NCBI RefSeq assembly: GCF_004217315.1 | Contig: NZ_SGWR01000001.1 | Span: 1,302,001-1,366,000, forward strand | Reading direction: 5' to 3' | Length of the DNA: 64,000 nt | DNA from: Corticibacter populi | GTDB lineage: Bacteria; Pseudomonadota; Gammaproteobacteria; Burkholderiales; Burkholderiaceae_C | Shown: one piece after another, positions 9,194 to 21,039 of the stretch | How positions within the stretch are numbered: position 1 is the first letter of the stretch | Layout: each line of letters opens with the position of its first letter | Position numbers and translations under genes: made by a program | The notes under the pieces: generated by a model | Databases searched by the model: none | What the model saw: the letters and a program-made list of their open reading frames with translations, nothing else | Told to the model about the DNA's origin: nothing

Positions 9194-9689
9194 GCCCGTC
9201 CAGGACCTGCATGCAAATGAGCAAGGCCTTGTGAATGTGTCGCCGCACGGTGATCGCGGCGATACCGGTCTGCGCGGCGATCTGCTGCAGGGTCAGTCCA
9301 TCGAGCTGTGCCAGCAGAAAGACCTGGCGCGTGCGCTGGGGCATGGCGGCCAGAAGCGCGTCGACCTGCATCAGCGCCTGAATGATGCCAAGGCGCTCCT
9401 CCGGTGAAGGGGTCAGCGCCGCGGGCATGTGCGCCAGCGCATTCAGGTACGCGCGCTGGATTTCCTCATGGCGCCAATGGTCGATCACCAAACCCTTGGC
9501 AATCCGGACAAGCAAGGCCCTCGGTTCGTGCCCGGAGTAGTCGCGCCGCGACACCAGCACGCGCAAAAAGGTGTCATGCGCCACATCCTCGGCATCGCAG
9601 TGGTTGTTCAGGCGACGCAACAGCCACGCCTTGAGCCAGCGATGGTGCTCGCCGTACAGGCTGGCGACATGGACTGGTGCGGCAGGCAT
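9183..9689 (-). CDS. fecI: FecI-type ECF sigma factor
   Basis: A 168-residue RNA polymerase sigma factor of the iron-starvation ECF group. Region 2 is visible at LYGEHHRWLKAWLLRRLNN and DAEDVAHDTFLRVL. Region 4 is at MPQRTRQVFLLAQLDGLTLQ with the helix-turn-helix IAAQTGIAAITVRRHIHKAL. It would direct transcription of the downstream receptor when FecR relays the siderophore signal. A Fur-box-like sequence lies 21 bases before its ATG, so iron should repress the whole minus-strand unit. It overlaps fecR. Confidence 0.95.
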   Translation of the reverse strand: MPAAPVHVASLYGEHHRWLKAWLLRRLNNHCDAEDVAHDTFLRVLVSRRDYSGHEPRALLVRIAKGLVIDHWRHEEIQRAYLNALAHMPAALTPSPEERLGIIQALMQVDALLAAMPQRTRQVFLLAQLDGLTLQQIAAQTGIAAITVRRHIHKALLICMQVLDGHVR

Positions 9690-9709
9690 GGCTACGGCTC
9701 GGCAATTTT

Positions 9710-9728
9710 AAAAATGATTCGCATTATA
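9710..9728 (-). promoter_or_regulatory. Fur box upstream of fecI
   Basis: On the minus strand the sequence TATAATGCGAATCATTTTT matches 14 of 19 positions of the E. coli Fur consensus GATAATGATAATCATTATC. It lies just before the sigma factor start, in a locally AT-rich patch. This implies Fur repression of the sigma-FecR-receptor-YncE unit when iron is plentiful. Confidence 0.8.
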
Positions 9729-9879
9729 TGAATGAAATGCGTCATCATCGGGCGCCTGGTGGTACCGCCATGACGGCCTGTCATGGCAGGCCATTGGATG
9801 CGCTGTGCGTGCAGGGGCGGTCATGTCCGCCGCGCCGTCCAGCAGCGGCCCGGCGCGCCGCCCATTCAGCGCACGGCAA

Positions 9880-10395
9880 TCACGTCGCGCTTCGCAGCCT
9901 GCGCACGGCCACAATCAGCAAGGCTGCGGCAAATCCCGCAAAGGCCATGAACGACCAGTTGGCGATCGAGAGGCCGAGGAAGGTCCAGTCGATGGCAGAA
10001 CAATCGCCCGAACCGCGGAACAGCATCGGAATGGCCCGGCTGATGGGGTAGTTCTCGACGATGCCGTAGAAGTCGCGCCCGCAACTCATGATCTCGGGCG
10101 GGTTCCACTGCAGCCAGCTCTGGCGCGCCGCGACGAAGGCGCCGAAGCCGCTGCCCAGCAGCGCCAGCGCGCCCCACAGGCCCTGCCACCAGCGCCGCTG
10201 CCACAGGCTGCCAATGGCGGCGAACACGCCGACGCCGATCAGCGCATAGCGCTGCACGATGCACATCGGGCAGGGTTCGAGCCCGATGCTGTGCTGCAGG
10301 TAGAGCGCAAAGGCCAGCAGGGCGGCACAGGTGATGGCGATGATGGCCAGCAGGCGCCGGGATGATGCAAAGAAAAAGTCGATCAGAGGCTTCAA
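9880..10395 (-). CDS. dsbB: Disulfide bond formation protein DsbB, TTG start
   Basis: A four-helix inner-membrane protein of 171 residues that reoxidises periplasmic DsbA and passes electrons to quinone. The first periplasmic loop has the catalytic EPCPMC pair, and the second loop has the Cys pair at MSCGRD and GSGDCSA. The start is TTG at 10395, with GAAGGAA about 9 bases upstream; TTG overlaps the cysA stop as TTGA. dsbB is thus the last gene of the sulfate transport operon, a placement that ties sulfur uptake to thiol oxidation. The alternative of an ATG start further in would remove the first helix. Confidence 0.94.
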   Translation of the reverse strand: MKPLIDFFFASSRRLLAIIAITCAALLAFALYLQHSIGLEPCPMCIVQRYALIGVGVFAAIGSLWQRRWWQGLWGALALLGSGFGAFVAARQSWLQWNPPEIMSCGRDFYGIVENYPISRAIPMLFRGSGDCSAIDWTFLGLSIANWSFMAFAGFAAALLIVAVRRLRSAT

Positions 10396-11510
10396 GCGGA
10401 GGTTCCTTCCACGAACACGCGGGCGCGTCGTGGAGTCACCACCAGGGTATCACCCTCACGCAGGCCCAGTTCGGCATACCGTTCAGCCGAGATCTGTGCC
10501 TCGATGATCGGGTCTGCCGCGGACGTATTGTCCGCCTCTTTGGAGCCATTCTCGGCAATAAGTTCCAGCCGCGCGAGCGGGCCGACGACGATGGCCCGGT
10601 CCAGCCGCGCCACGATGCCGCGCGGCTGGCCTTCGGCGTTGAGTTCGGCGCCGGGCGAATACCGCTCGACATCGAGCTCATGCGGGCGCACGTAGGCAAA
10701 GGCATCACCGTTCTGCGAAGCATCGCCGGTCTTGAGCTGGATGCCCTCGATGCTGACGTCGCCGTTCTGGGCACGGCCATGGAACAGGTTGACATCACCC
10801 AGGAAACCGTAGACGAACGGGCTGGCCGGATTGTCCCAGACTTCCTGCGGCGAGCCGACCTGCTCGATCTGGCCGCGGTTCATCACCACCACGCGGTCGG
10901 CCACTTCCAGCGCTTCTTCCTGGTCGTGCGTGACGAAGATGCTGGTCACGTGCAGTTCCTCGTGCAGACGGCGCAGCCAGCGGCGCAGTTCCTTGCGCAC
11001 CTTGGCGTCGAGCGCGCCAAAAGGCTCGTCGAGCAGCAGCACCTGCGGCTCCACGGCCAGCGCGCGTGCGAGCGCAATGCGCTGGCGCTGGCCGCCCGAG
11101 AGCTGCGACGGGAAGCGATCGGCCAGCCAGTCGAGCTGCACCAGCTTGAGCAGGCTCATGACCTTCTCGCGGATCTGCGCCTTGCTCGGACGCTGGCTGC
11201 GCGGGCGCACGTTCAGGCCGAAGGCGACGTTGTCGAACACCGTCATGTGGCGAAACAGCGCGTAATGCTGGAACACGAAACCAACCTGGCGCTCGCGCAC
11301 ATGCACGTTGGTGGTGTCGCGTCCGGAGAACAGCACGGCGCCGCGGTCGGCCGACTCCAGCCCGGCGATGATGCGCAGCAGCGTGGTCTTGCCGCAGCCG
11401 GATGGTCCCAGCAGGGCAATCAGCTCGCCGGATTCGACATGCAGGCTGACGTCCTTGAGGGCGTGGAAATCACCAAAGGTTTTGCTGACGTTCTTGATTT
11501 CGATACTCAT
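10392..11510 (-). CDS. cysA: Sulfate/thiosulfate ABC transporter ATP-binding protein CysA
   Basis: The ATPase that powers sulfate and thiosulfate import (372 residues). It shows Walker [10 protein letters not shown], the Q-loop FVFQHYALF, signature LSGGQRQR, Walker [12 protein letters not shown] and the switch His in [12 protein letters not shown]-terminal TOBE-like regulatory domain follows from about residue 240. Expected partners CysW and CysT are directly upstream in the same direction, 15 bases from CysW. It continues into dsbB through a four-base overlap. Confidence 0.97.
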   Translation of the reverse strand: MSIEIKNVSKTFGDFHALKDVSLHVESGELIALLGPSGCGKTTLLRIIAGLESADRGAVLFSGRDTTNVHVRERQVGFVFQHYALFRHMTVFDNVAFGLNVRPRSQRPSKAQIREKVMSLLKLVQLDWLADRFPSQLSGGQRQRIALARALAVEPQVLLLDEPFGALDAKVRKELRRWLRRLHEELHVTSIFVTHDQEEALEVADRVVVMNRGQIEQVGSPQEVWDNPASPFVYGFLGDVNLFHGRAQNGDVSIEGIQLKTGDASQNGDAFAYVRPHELDVERYSPGAELNAEGQPRGIVARLDRAIVVGPLARLELIAENGSKEADNTSAADPIIEAQISAERYAELGLREGDTLVVTPRRARVFVEGTSA

Positions 11511-11525
11511 GGTGCGGACTCCGGT

Positions 11526-12530
11526 TCACTGGTTGCGCGCGGGCACGATCAGCGTGGGCTGCTGGGCCCAGGTGTTGGTGGCGGTGATGGGGCTGGCCCG
11601 GCCGACGGCCTGCTCGATCTGGGTGGCACTGGCGTACGGGTTCTCGGGCGCCGCTTCGGCAGCCTTCTTCAACTGCGCTTCGTGGCGCCATTCGGCCCAG
11701 GTCTTGAGCGCCAGCGTCACCAGCGCCAGCAACGCCAGCAGCGTGGCCACCGAGAAGGCAGCGACCGACTGGTAATCGGTATAGAGAATCTCCACATGCA
11801 GCGGAATGGTGTTGGTCTGGCCACGGATGTGGCCCGAGACCACCGAGACGGCGCCAAACTCACCCATGGCCCGCGCATTGCAGAGAATCACGCCATAGAT
11901 CAGGCCCCACTTGACGTTGGGCAGCGTGACGCTCAGGAAGGTGCGAAAACCCGAAGCCCCCAGCACGATGGCGGCCTGCTCCTCTTCGTTGCCCTGTGCC
12001 TCCATCAGCGGAATCAGCTCGCGCGCAATGAATGGAAAGGTCACGAAAACCGTCACCAGCACGATGCCGGGTACCGCGAAGATGATCTTCAGGTCGTGCG
12101 CCTGCAAAAAGGGCCCGAGCCAGCCATGGATGCCATAGAGCAGCACATAGACCAGTCCCGCCACCACCGGCGAGATGGAGAACGGCAGGTCGATGAGCGT
12201 GATCAGGAAGGCCTTGCCCTTGAACTCGTACTTGGCGATGGCCCAGGCCGCCATCACGCCGAAGACGATGTTGAGCGGCACGACGATGGCCGCCGTCAGC
12301 AGCGTCAGGCGCACCGCCGCCCAGGTGTCGGACGATTCGAAGGCCCGCAGAAAAGCTCCCGTGCCCTGCCGGAAGGCTTCGGCGAACACCGCGATCAGCG
12401 GCAGCAGCAGAAACAGCAGCAGAAAACCCAGTGCGATGGTGATCAGTACGCCGCGCACCAGCGGCGATTCAGTGGTGGTGACCGCATTGCGCGGCACACC
12501 AGTGGATGGGGTCTGGCTTGACTGGCTCAT
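11526..12530 (-). CDS. cysW: Sulfate ABC transporter permease CysW
   Basis: An inner-membrane permease subunit of 334 residues with about six helices. Its ABC-coupling EAA loop is visible at EEQAAIVLGASGFRTFLSVTLPNVKWGL. The start MSQSSQTPSTG at 12530 overlaps the CysT stop as ATGA, so the two permeases are translationally coupled; the open frame to 12563 is inside cysT. Conserved CysW segments include ALLLALVTLALK-like helices and GAVSVVSGHIRGQTNT. The C-terminal tail (after residue ~300) is Ala-rich and variable. Confidence 0.96.
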   Translation of the reverse strand: MSQSSQTPSTGVPRNAVTTTESPLVRGVLITIALGFLLLFLLLPLIAVFAEAFRQGTGAFLRAFESSDTWAAVRLTLLTAAIVVPLNIVFGVMAAWAIAKYEFKGKAFLITLIDLPFSISPVVAGLVYVLLYGIHGWLGPFLQAHDLKIIFAVPGIVLVTVFVTFPFIARELIPLMEAQGNEEEQAAIVLGASGFRTFLSVTLPNVKWGLIYGVILCNARAMGEFGAVSVVSGHIRGQTNTIPLHVEILYTDYQSVAAFSVATLLALLALVTLALKTWAEWRHEAQLKKAAEAAPENPYASATQIEQAVGRASPITATNTWAQQPTLIVPARNQ

Positions 12531-13672
12531 TTGTTGGCACTCCCGGTGGTGCGGCGCTGCCAAGCCTGCAGGCCATTGATGACGAACAACATCAGGAACG
12601 AGAACAGCAGCATCACCAGCGCAACAGCCGTGGCGCCCGCGTAGTCGTACTGCTCGAGCTTGCCGATGATGATCAGCGGCGTGATCTCCGAGACCATCGG
12701 CATGTTGCCGGCGATGAAGATGACCGAGCCATACTCGCCGAGCGCGCGGGCGAAGGCCAGCGCAAAGCCGGTCAGCAGCGCCGGCACGATGGCGGGCAGA
12801 ATCACCTTGTAGAAGGTTTGCCAGCGCGTCGCGCCCAGGCTGCCGGCGGCCTCTTCCAGTTCCTTCTCGAAGTCCTCGAGCACCGGCTGCACGGTCCGCA
12901 CCACGAAGGGCAGGCCGATGAAGATCAGCGCCACCACCACCCCCTTGGGCGTGAAGGCCACCTTGACGCCTTCGATGCCGCTCACCGAGGCAAACCAGCC
13001 ATAGGCCAGCAGCAGCAATCCGATTACCAGCGCAGCACCGGCCACCACGGCCAGCACCAGCGCCAGCGAGCGCAACGCGCCCGCCAGATGCACGGCCGCG
13101 CCCCTGCCGCTACCCAGACGCCCGAGCGCGAAGGCCAGCGCGCTCGCCAATGCACTCAGCAGCAGCAATCTGGGGCCGAACTGCTGCAGCAGCGGCAGCG
13201 TGTTCTGGAAGGCCTGCGCCGGCTGCTCCAGCCATTGACCCACCCAGCCGTTGGGCGCCAACAAAGCCGTCAGCGAAATGCCGGCAACCGCCGTCGGCAG
13301 TGCAAACGGCAGGTCCACCAGCGCATCGATCAGCTTCTTGAAGGGGAACTTGTAGCGCACCAGCACCCAGGCAATCAGCAAGCCGAACACCAGGTTGACC
13401 AGCGCCGCCAGCAGCGAGGCGCCAAACGTCAGCTTGTAGGATGCCACCACGCGCGGCGAGGAAACGGCGCTCCAGAACTGCTCCCAGGTCAACGTGAAGG
13501 TGTTGACGAACAGCGTGACCAGCGGAATGAGCACGATCAGGCTGAGGTAGAACAGGGTGTAGCCCATGGTGAGGCCAAACCCGGGAATCACCCGCTTGGG
13601 CTTGCCGCTGCGCCGGAACGGCTCACCCGTATTCAGCGGGGAAGAAGGGGATGCGTATGCCGATGTCGTCAT
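12527..13672 (-). CDS. cysT: Sulfate ABC transporter permease CysT (CysU) with an extra two-helix insertion
   Basis: The second permease subunit of the sulfate importer. Family motifs are clear: VIPGFGLTMGYTLFYLSLIV, LPFALPTAVAGISLTALLAP, and the coupling loop EEAAGSLGATRWQTFYKVILP. It is 381 residues, while E. coli CysU is 277. Most of the excess is one block, about residues 149-235, between NGWVGQWL and the conserved VKVAFTPKGV strand. The block contains two extra hydrophobic stretches (RLLLLSALASALAFALG; LALVLAVVAGAALVIGLLLL). The two added helices keep the topology parity. The function of the insertion is unknown. Confidence 0.95.
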   Translation of the reverse strand: MTTSAYASPSSPLNTGEPFRRSGKPKRVIPGFGLTMGYTLFYLSLIVLIPLVTLFVNTFTLTWEQFWSAVSSPRVVASYKLTFGASLLAALVNLVFGLLIAWVLVRYKFPFKKLIDALVDLPFALPTAVAGISLTALLAPNGWVGQWLEQPAQAFQNTLPLLQQFGPRLLLLSALASALAFALGRLGSGRGAAVHLAGALRSLALVLAVVAGAALVIGLLLLAYGWFASVSGIEGVKVAFTPKGVVVALIFIGLPFVVRTVQPVLEDFEKELEEAAGSLGATRWQTFYKVILPAIVPALLTGFALAFARALGEYGSVIFIAGNMPMVSEITPLIIIGKLEQYDYAGATAVALVMLLFSFLMLFVINGLQAWQRRTTGSANK

Positions 13673-13696
13673 GAGAAGGAACTTTCATCGCGGAAA

Positions 13697-13736
13697 GGCG
13701 CCTGCCCGCAGCACACACTGCCTGGATGCAGGCGCC
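13697..13736. other. Stem-loop between sbp and cysT
   Basis: GGCGCCTGC at 13697-13705 pairs perfectly with GCAGGCGCC at 13728-13736 across a 22-base loop. It lies in the 98-base gap after the binding-protein gene and before cysT, with no T-run. Such a stem can protect the upstream binding-protein mRNA and give the binding protein in excess over the permeases. This role is inferred. Confidence 0.45.
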
Positions 13737-13770
13737 CGGACGGGTCAGGGGCCGTCGTCGAAACCAGACG

Positions 13771-14784
13771 TCAGCGAGCCGGCTCGTAGATCTTGTCGAA
13801 CTCGCCGCCGTCGTTGAAGTGCACCTTCTGCGCCTCGCCTAGCGAACCGAAATACTTGTTGACACGGAACAGGTTGACCGGCTTGAACACGTCGGCATGC
13901 TTGGCCAGCACAGCTTCCGAGCGCGGTCGCAGGCCATGGCTGGCAGCGATCTCCTGCCCCTCATCGGTGTAGAGGAAGTCCAGGTAGGCCTTGGCGGCCT
14001 CGGCCGTGCCCTTCTTGGCCACCACCGGCTCGACGACGGCGACCGGGTTCTCCGCCAGCACGCTGCTCGACGGGTAGACCGCATCGACCTTGCCCTTGCC
14101 GAACTCGCGCTCAACCGACAGCACCTCCGACTCGAAGGTGATCAGCACATCACCGATGCCGCGCTGCAGGAAGATGGCCGTGGCATCACGCCCGCCCTTG
14201 CCCAGCACCGGCACGTTCTTGTAGAGCTGGCTGACGAAGGCGCGCGCATCATCCTCGCTGCCGCCCTTCTCCAGCACCGAACCCCAGGCCGCCAGATAGG
14301 CGTAGCGGCCATTGCCGCCGGTCTTGGGGTTGACCACGATGACCTGCACGCCGGGCTTGACCAGATCGCTCCAGTCCTGGATGTTCTTCGGGTTGCCGTT
14401 GCGCACCAGGAACAGCATGGTGGAAGTCGTCGGCGACGCATCATGGGGGAACTTCGTCGCCCAGTCCTTGGCCACCAGACCATTGTCGGCCAGGAACTCG
14501 ATGTCGGTGGTGGTGTTCATGGTCACCACATCGGCCTCCAGGCCTTCGCGCACCGCGCGCGCCTGCGCGCTGGAGCCGCCATGGGCCTGGTCGACCTTGA
14601 TGTCCTTGCCGGTCGCCTGCTTGTAGTGTTCGATGAACGCCGGGTTGATCTCGCGATAGAACTCGCGCGCCACATCGTAGGAGGCGTTGAGCAAGGTTTG
14701 CTGCGCCTGCGCCACGCCTCCCGCCACCGACATGGCCAGCCCGAGCAGAGCCAGCTTCAGCACATTGCGCTTGCCTGTTGTCAT
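13771..14784 (-). CDS. sbp: Periplasmic sulfate-binding protein
   Basis: A 337-residue periplasmic protein that captures sulfate for CysTWA. Its signal peptide ends at VAQA-QQ (about residue 28). Family motifs follow: LLNASYDVAREFYREINPAF, the AHGGSSAQARAV sulfate-binding loop, VIVVNPKTGGNGRYAYLAAWGS, and YLYTDEGQEIA-type segments near the C-terminus. Either Sbp or CysP could be the name; the sulfate-type loop and Lys-Thr-Gly-Gly-Asn-Gly favour Sbp. It is the first gene of the minus-strand sulfate operon. Confidence 0.95.
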   Translation of the reverse strand: MTTGKRNVLKLALLGLAMSVAGGVAQAQQTLLNASYDVAREFYREINPAFIEHYKQATGKDIKVDQAHGGSSAQARAVREGLEADVVTMNTTTDIEFLADNGLVAKDWATKFPHDASPTTSTMLFLVRNGNPKNIQDWSDLVKPGVQVIVVNPKTGGNGRYAYLAAWGSVLEKGGSEDDARAFVSQLYKNVPVLGKGGRDATAIFLQRGIGDVLITFESEVLSVEREFGKGKVDAVYPSSSVLAENPVAVVEPVVAKKGTAEAAKAYLDFLYTDEGQEIAASHGLRPRSEAVLAKHADVFKPVNLFRVNKYFGSLGEAQKVHFNDGGEFDKIYEPAR

Positions 14785-14940
14785 TGGTTACTTCCCTTTT
14801 TACTGAATGAAATAAGACGCGCCAATTCTCTTCATTTTTAATATAAAAAAGAACGATAATTTTGTTTTTTTCATATGCTCGTATGGTTATATGAATTCAG
14901 CGAAATCGGCAAATGATCCATTCCCTGCTGCGCACTTTTT
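14785..14940 (-). promoter_or_regulatory. AT-rich promoter region of the sulfate operon
   Basis: An AT-rich patch (runs such as TTTTTAATATAAAAAAG near 14837) stands out in a GC-rich genome just upstream of sbp. It holds a CATAT/ATATG dyad at 14872-14893 spaced by 12 bases. CysB-family LysR regulators bind AT-rich dyads before such operons, so control by CysB is likely, but no site is assigned. Confidence 0.5.
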
Positions 14941-14956
14941 GACTAGAATCCAGAAC

Positions 14957-15192
14957 TTGTCAGGAGAGCGCTGCGCCCCATCACACAGGTGCGCAGCCGC
15001 CGAAGGCGCAGGTAGGCCAGAGAGGCTGCCACAAAACGCTCAGGCAAAAGGACTGGCAAACAGCGGCCATCGCGCCGCTGCCACCCACTGGAGAGAGATG
15101 CGGCTCCGCCATCCGGACGCCCATCCACCGAAGGAGCAAGACGCCGGCAGCCCTGGCCGTTGAATCTCTCAGGTAAAGCGGACAGCAGGGTC
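14957..15192 (+). ncRNA. Tandem glycine riboswitch upstream of gcvT
   Basis: Two consecutive glycine aptamers precede the glycine cleavage genes. Aptamer 1 opens with GGAGAGCG at 14963 and closes with CGCTCAGGCAAAAGGAC near 15037. Aptamer 2 opens with GGAGAGAG at 15090 and closes with CTCTCAGGTAAAGCGGACAG near 15166. The paired GGAGAG and CTCAGG(C/T)AAA elements are the family hallmark. In known examples glycine binding turns the downstream glycine degradation operon on. The gcvT start lies about 50 bases beyond. Confidence 0.93.
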
Positions 15193-15241
15193 TCCCCCAT
15201 GGTCGATGGCCATGGCCCATGGCCTTTTGGAGACCGCCGCG

Positions 15242-16369
15242 ATGAACGCAGCAGCCCCGCTTCTCAAAACCCCCTTGCACGCGCTGCACCTCGAACTGGG
15301 TGCCCGCATGGTGCCCTTCGCCGGCTACGACATGCCGGTGCAATACCCGCACGGCCTGATGGCCGAGCATCTGCACACGCGCGCCGCTGCCGGCCTCTTC
15401 GACGTCTCCCACATGGGGCAGTTGCGCCTCGAAGGGCCGGATGCCGCCGCCGCGCTCGAAAGCCTGCTGCCGCAGGACGTGATCGGTTTGGGCCTGCACC
15501 GGCAGCGCTATGGACTGTTGCTCGATGAGGCTGGCGGCATCCTCGATGACCTGATGTTCGTCAACCGCGGCGAGGACCTGTTCCTGATCGTCAACGGCGC
15601 CTGCAAGGCCGCCGACATCGCCTGGATCGTCCAGCACATCGGCACGCGCTGCCGCATCACCCCCATGCCCGAGCAGGCGTTGCTGGCGCTGCAAGGCCCG
15701 AAAGCCGCCGAAGCGCTGGCCCGCCTCTTGCCCGGCGTCGGGCAACTGGTGTTCATGACCGGCAGCCCTTTCACATGGCAGGGTCACGCGCTCTACATCA
15801 CGCGCAGCGGCTACACCGGTGAGGATGGCTTTGAGATCTCGCTGCCGGGCGAGGCTGCCGAGGCCTTCGCACGCGCCCTGCTGGCGCAGCCGGAAGTGGG
15901 TCCCATCGGCCTGGGTGCGCGCAACTCGTTGCGGCTCGAAGCGGGCTTGTGCCTGTACGGCAACGATATCGACACTACCACCACCCCGGCACAGGCGGCG
16001 CTGAACTGGGCCATCCAGAAGGTGCGGCGCCACGGTGGCGCCCGCGCCGGCGGGTTCCCCGGTGCCGCCCGCGTGCTTGACGAACTCGACGACCCGGCCA
16101 GCCTGCCGCGCAAGCGCGTGGCGCTCGTCGGCCTTGAACGCGTGCCGGTGCGCGAGCACACCGAGCTGCAGGACACGGCCGGCCAGCATATCGGCACCGT
16201 CACCAGCGGCCTGCTCTCGCCCTGCCTGAACCAGCCCATCGCGCTGGCTTATGTCGACTTGGCGCACGCCGAGGCCGGCACCACGGTGCAGGCGATCGTG
16301 CGCGGCAAGAAGGTGCCCATGCAGGTCGCCGCCGCCCCGTTCGTGCCTCATCGCTACCACCGCGGCTGA
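15242..16369 (+). CDS. gcvT: Glycine cleavage system T protein (aminomethyltransferase)
   Basis: Transfers the methylene group from the lipoyl-bound aminomethyl intermediate on GcvH to tetrahydrofolate, releasing ammonia. It is 375 residues. Motifs are [42 protein letters not shown] and [20 protein letters not shown]. The start at 15242 has a GGAG about 10 bases before and begins in the usual family position; an in-frame ATG at 15206 is possible but unsupported. The gene follows the glycine riboswitch. Confidence 0.97.
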   Translation: MNAAAPLLKTPLHALHLELGARMVPFAGYDMPVQYPHGLMAEHLHTRAAAGLFDVSHMGQLRLEGPDAAAALESLLPQDVIGLGLHRQRYGLLLDEAGGILDDLMFVNRGEDLFLIVNGACKAADIAWIVQHIGTRCRITPMPEQALLALQGPKAAEALARLLPGVGQLVFMTGSPFTWQGHALYITRSGYTGEDGFEISLPGEAAEAFARALLAQPEVGPIGLGARNSLRLEAGLCLYGNDIDTTTTPAQAALNWAIQKVRRHGGARAGGFPGAARVLDELDDPASLPRKRVALVGLERVPVREHTELQDTAGQHIGTVTSGLLSPCLNQPIALAYVDLAHAEAGTTVQAIVRGKKVPMQVAAAPFVPHRYHRG

Positions 16370-16530
16370 GCCGCGCCGGGCGGCGATGGCCGGCCGATGT
16401 GCAGCCGCATCCGGCGCCCGGCGCACCGCCCGGCCCCGGACAGCCGCTACAGTGTCTGTGCGCCGATGTCCGGTCACGGCCGGCAGGCACACAAGCCCTT
16501 GCAAGTTTTCATTTTCACCTGGAGCACACC

Positions 16531-16905
16531 ATGAGCCTGAAATTCTCCCGCGACCACGAATGGATCGACGCATCCAACCCCGCAGCCGCCATCGTCGGCA
16601 TCACCGTTCATGCGCAGGATGCGCTGGGCGACGTGGTGTTCGTTGACCTGCCCGAGGTGGGCGCCAGCTTCAAGCAGGGCGACGTCGCCGGCGTGGTCGA
16701 ATCCGTCAAGGCCGCCGCCGATGTGTACATGCCCGTCGACGGCGAAATCGTCGAGGTCAACGAAGCACTGCGCGACGACCCGAGCCTGGCCAATTCAGAC
16801 CCGCTCCAGGCTGGCTGGTTCTTCAGGATCACGCTGGCCAAGCCCGAGCAGCTCGACGAACTGCTCGATGCCACCGCCTACGAGGCTTTCACCAAGGAGG
16901 CCTGA
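16531..16905 (+). CDS. gcvH: Glycine cleavage system H protein (lipoyl carrier)
   Basis: The 124-residue lipoyl shuttle that carries the aminomethyl group among GcvP, GcvT and the lipoamide dehydrogenase. The lipoylated lysine is Lys60 in [15 protein letters not shown]. The family start [11 protein letters not shown] and the end [19 protein letters not shown] are intact. The start at 16531 is preceded by GGAG. It sits 161 bases after gcvT and 93 before gcvP. Confidence 0.98.
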   Translation: MSLKFSRDHEWIDASNPAAAIVGITVHAQDALGDVVFVDLPEVGASFKQGDVAGVVESVKAAADVYMPVDGEIVEVNEALRDDPSLANSDPLQAGWFFRITLAKPEQLDELLDATAYEAFTKEA

Positions 16906-16998
16906 GCTTGCACCCGGCGCAGCGCGTGCCCTGCCGCGCTGCGCCGGTAAAGCCGGCTGGCACGCCTTCCCCTTGTCCGATCTCCCCGCAACACCACC

Positions 16999-19917
<2,919 letters not shown>

Positions 19918-19944
19918 GCGAGCAAAACCGCTGCGCCGGCAGTC

Positions 19945-19976
19945 AAGGGGCATCCTCTTTCGGGATGCCCCTTTTT
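19945..19976 (+). terminator. Rho-independent terminator after gcvP
   Basis: AAGGGGCATCC at 19945-19955 pairs with GGATGCCCCTT at 19963-19973 over a 7-base loop and runs into a short T-tract. It lies 28 bases past the gcvP stop. Confidence 0.88.
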
Positions 19977-20043
19977 CATTGCCATTGCCATTGGCAATGG
20001 TGCGCACAGCAGATACACCGCCAGTGGCGTCGTGCCAACAGCT

Positions 20044-20832
20044 CTATGCCGCGCCTTCGAGTGTCACGACCACCGGCGCGTGATCGCTGGGCTTGGGCAG
20101 CTTGCGCGGCGCGCGGTCGATGTGGCAGGCCCTCAGCATGGGCCGCAGCGCATCGCTGAGCAGCACATAGTCGATGCGCAGGCCACGGTTCTTCTGGAAA
20201 CCCAGCATGCGGTAATCCCACCAGGAGAAGGTCTTCTCCGGCTGCTCGAACTGGCGGAAGCTGTCGAAGAGCCCCAGCGCAAGCAGGCTGCGCAGGGCTT
20301 CGCGCTCCTCGTCGGTGTGGTGGATGGTGCCCTTGAGGCCGACCGGATCCCAGGAATCGCGGTCATCGGCGGTGATGTTGAAGTCGCCGAGCAGCACCAG
20401 TCGGGGATGCTGGCGCAGCTCCCCGGCCACGAAGCCGTGCAGGTGGCGCAGCCAGTCGAGTTTGTAGCGGAACTTGTCGCTGCCAGGCTCCTGACCATTG
20501 ACGAAGTAGGCGTTGATGATTCGCAGGTCTCCGAATTCCGAAGACACCGTGAGCGTCAGCACGCGCGACTGCGCATCGTCGAAGCCGGGAATGTTGCGAA
20601 CCACATCGCGGCCGGCAGCGCGGCTGATGGTGGCCACGCCGTTGTAGGTGGGCTGGCCGAAGCTGTCCACCCCCTGGTAGCCCAGATCCTCGAAGTCCTG
20701 CCGTGGGAAACGTTCGTCCACCAGCTTGAGCTCCTGCATGCACAGCACGTCGACCGGATTCTGCTCGAGCCAACCTTTGACCTGCGGCAGGCGGACATTG
20801 AGTGAGTTGACGTTCCAGGTGGCAATCTTCAT
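20044..20832 (-). CDS. xthA: Exodeoxyribonuclease III
   Basis: A 262-residue Mg-dependent 3'-5' exonuclease and AP endonuclease of base-excision repair. Family motifs in order are MKIATWNVNSLNVRL, the metal-binding Glu in CMQELKLVDE, VLTLTVSSEFGDLRIINAYF, LLGDFNITADDRDSWDP, LGLFDSFRQ and the terminal SDHAPVVVTLEG with its catalytic Asp-His. The LxxLxxN-type catalytic set is complete. It is a single-gene unit on the minus strand. Confidence 0.96.
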   Translation of the reverse strand: MKIATWNVNSLNVRLPQVKGWLEQNPVDVLCMQELKLVDERFPRQDFEDLGYQGVDSFGQPTYNGVATISRAAGRDVVRNIPGFDDAQSRVLTLTVSSEFGDLRIINAYFVNGQEPGSDKFRYKLDWLRHLHGFVAGELRQHPRLVLLGDFNITADDRDSWDPVGLKGTIHHTDEEREALRSLLALGLFDSFRQFEQPEKTFSWWDYRMLGFQKNRGLRIDYVLLSDALRPMLRACHIDRAPRKLPKPSDHAPVVVTLEGAA

Positions 20833-20953
20833 CGCAAAAACAATCCCTTTGAATTCGAATCGCCATCGTACCAGCGCCCAGACGCGCCGCCCGCATCACA
20901 CACGCCGCCGGAGCGCTGGCGGTGCGTCGATTGCACATGCATGGATCGAGCAG

Positions 20954-20992
20954 CAAAAAAAGGCTGCCGGCCCATGCGGGGCCGGCAGCCTT
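20954..20992 (-). terminator. Rho-independent terminator of the flavoprotein monooxygenase gene
   Basis: AAGGCTGCCGGCCC at 20960-20973 pairs exactly with GGGCCGGCAGCCTT at 20979-20992, with a 5-base loop. Read on the minus strand the stem is followed by a T-run (the A-tract at 20954-20961). It lies about 48 bases past the stop at 21040. Confidence 0.9.
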
Positions 20993-21039
20993 CGCGTCTC
21001 GGCGAGACCCGTCACAGCAGCGGGCGGGGTGCCCGCGCC

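Noticed and set aside
10362-12521. A 719-codon plus-strand open frame opposite cysA and cysW
   Set aside because: Low-complexity His/Gln/Arg-rich antisense translation of well-supported sulfate transport genes.
19979-20000. CATTGCCATTGGCAATG near-palindrome after gcvP
   Set aside because: It lies just past the gcvP terminator; too short and isolated to assign a function.
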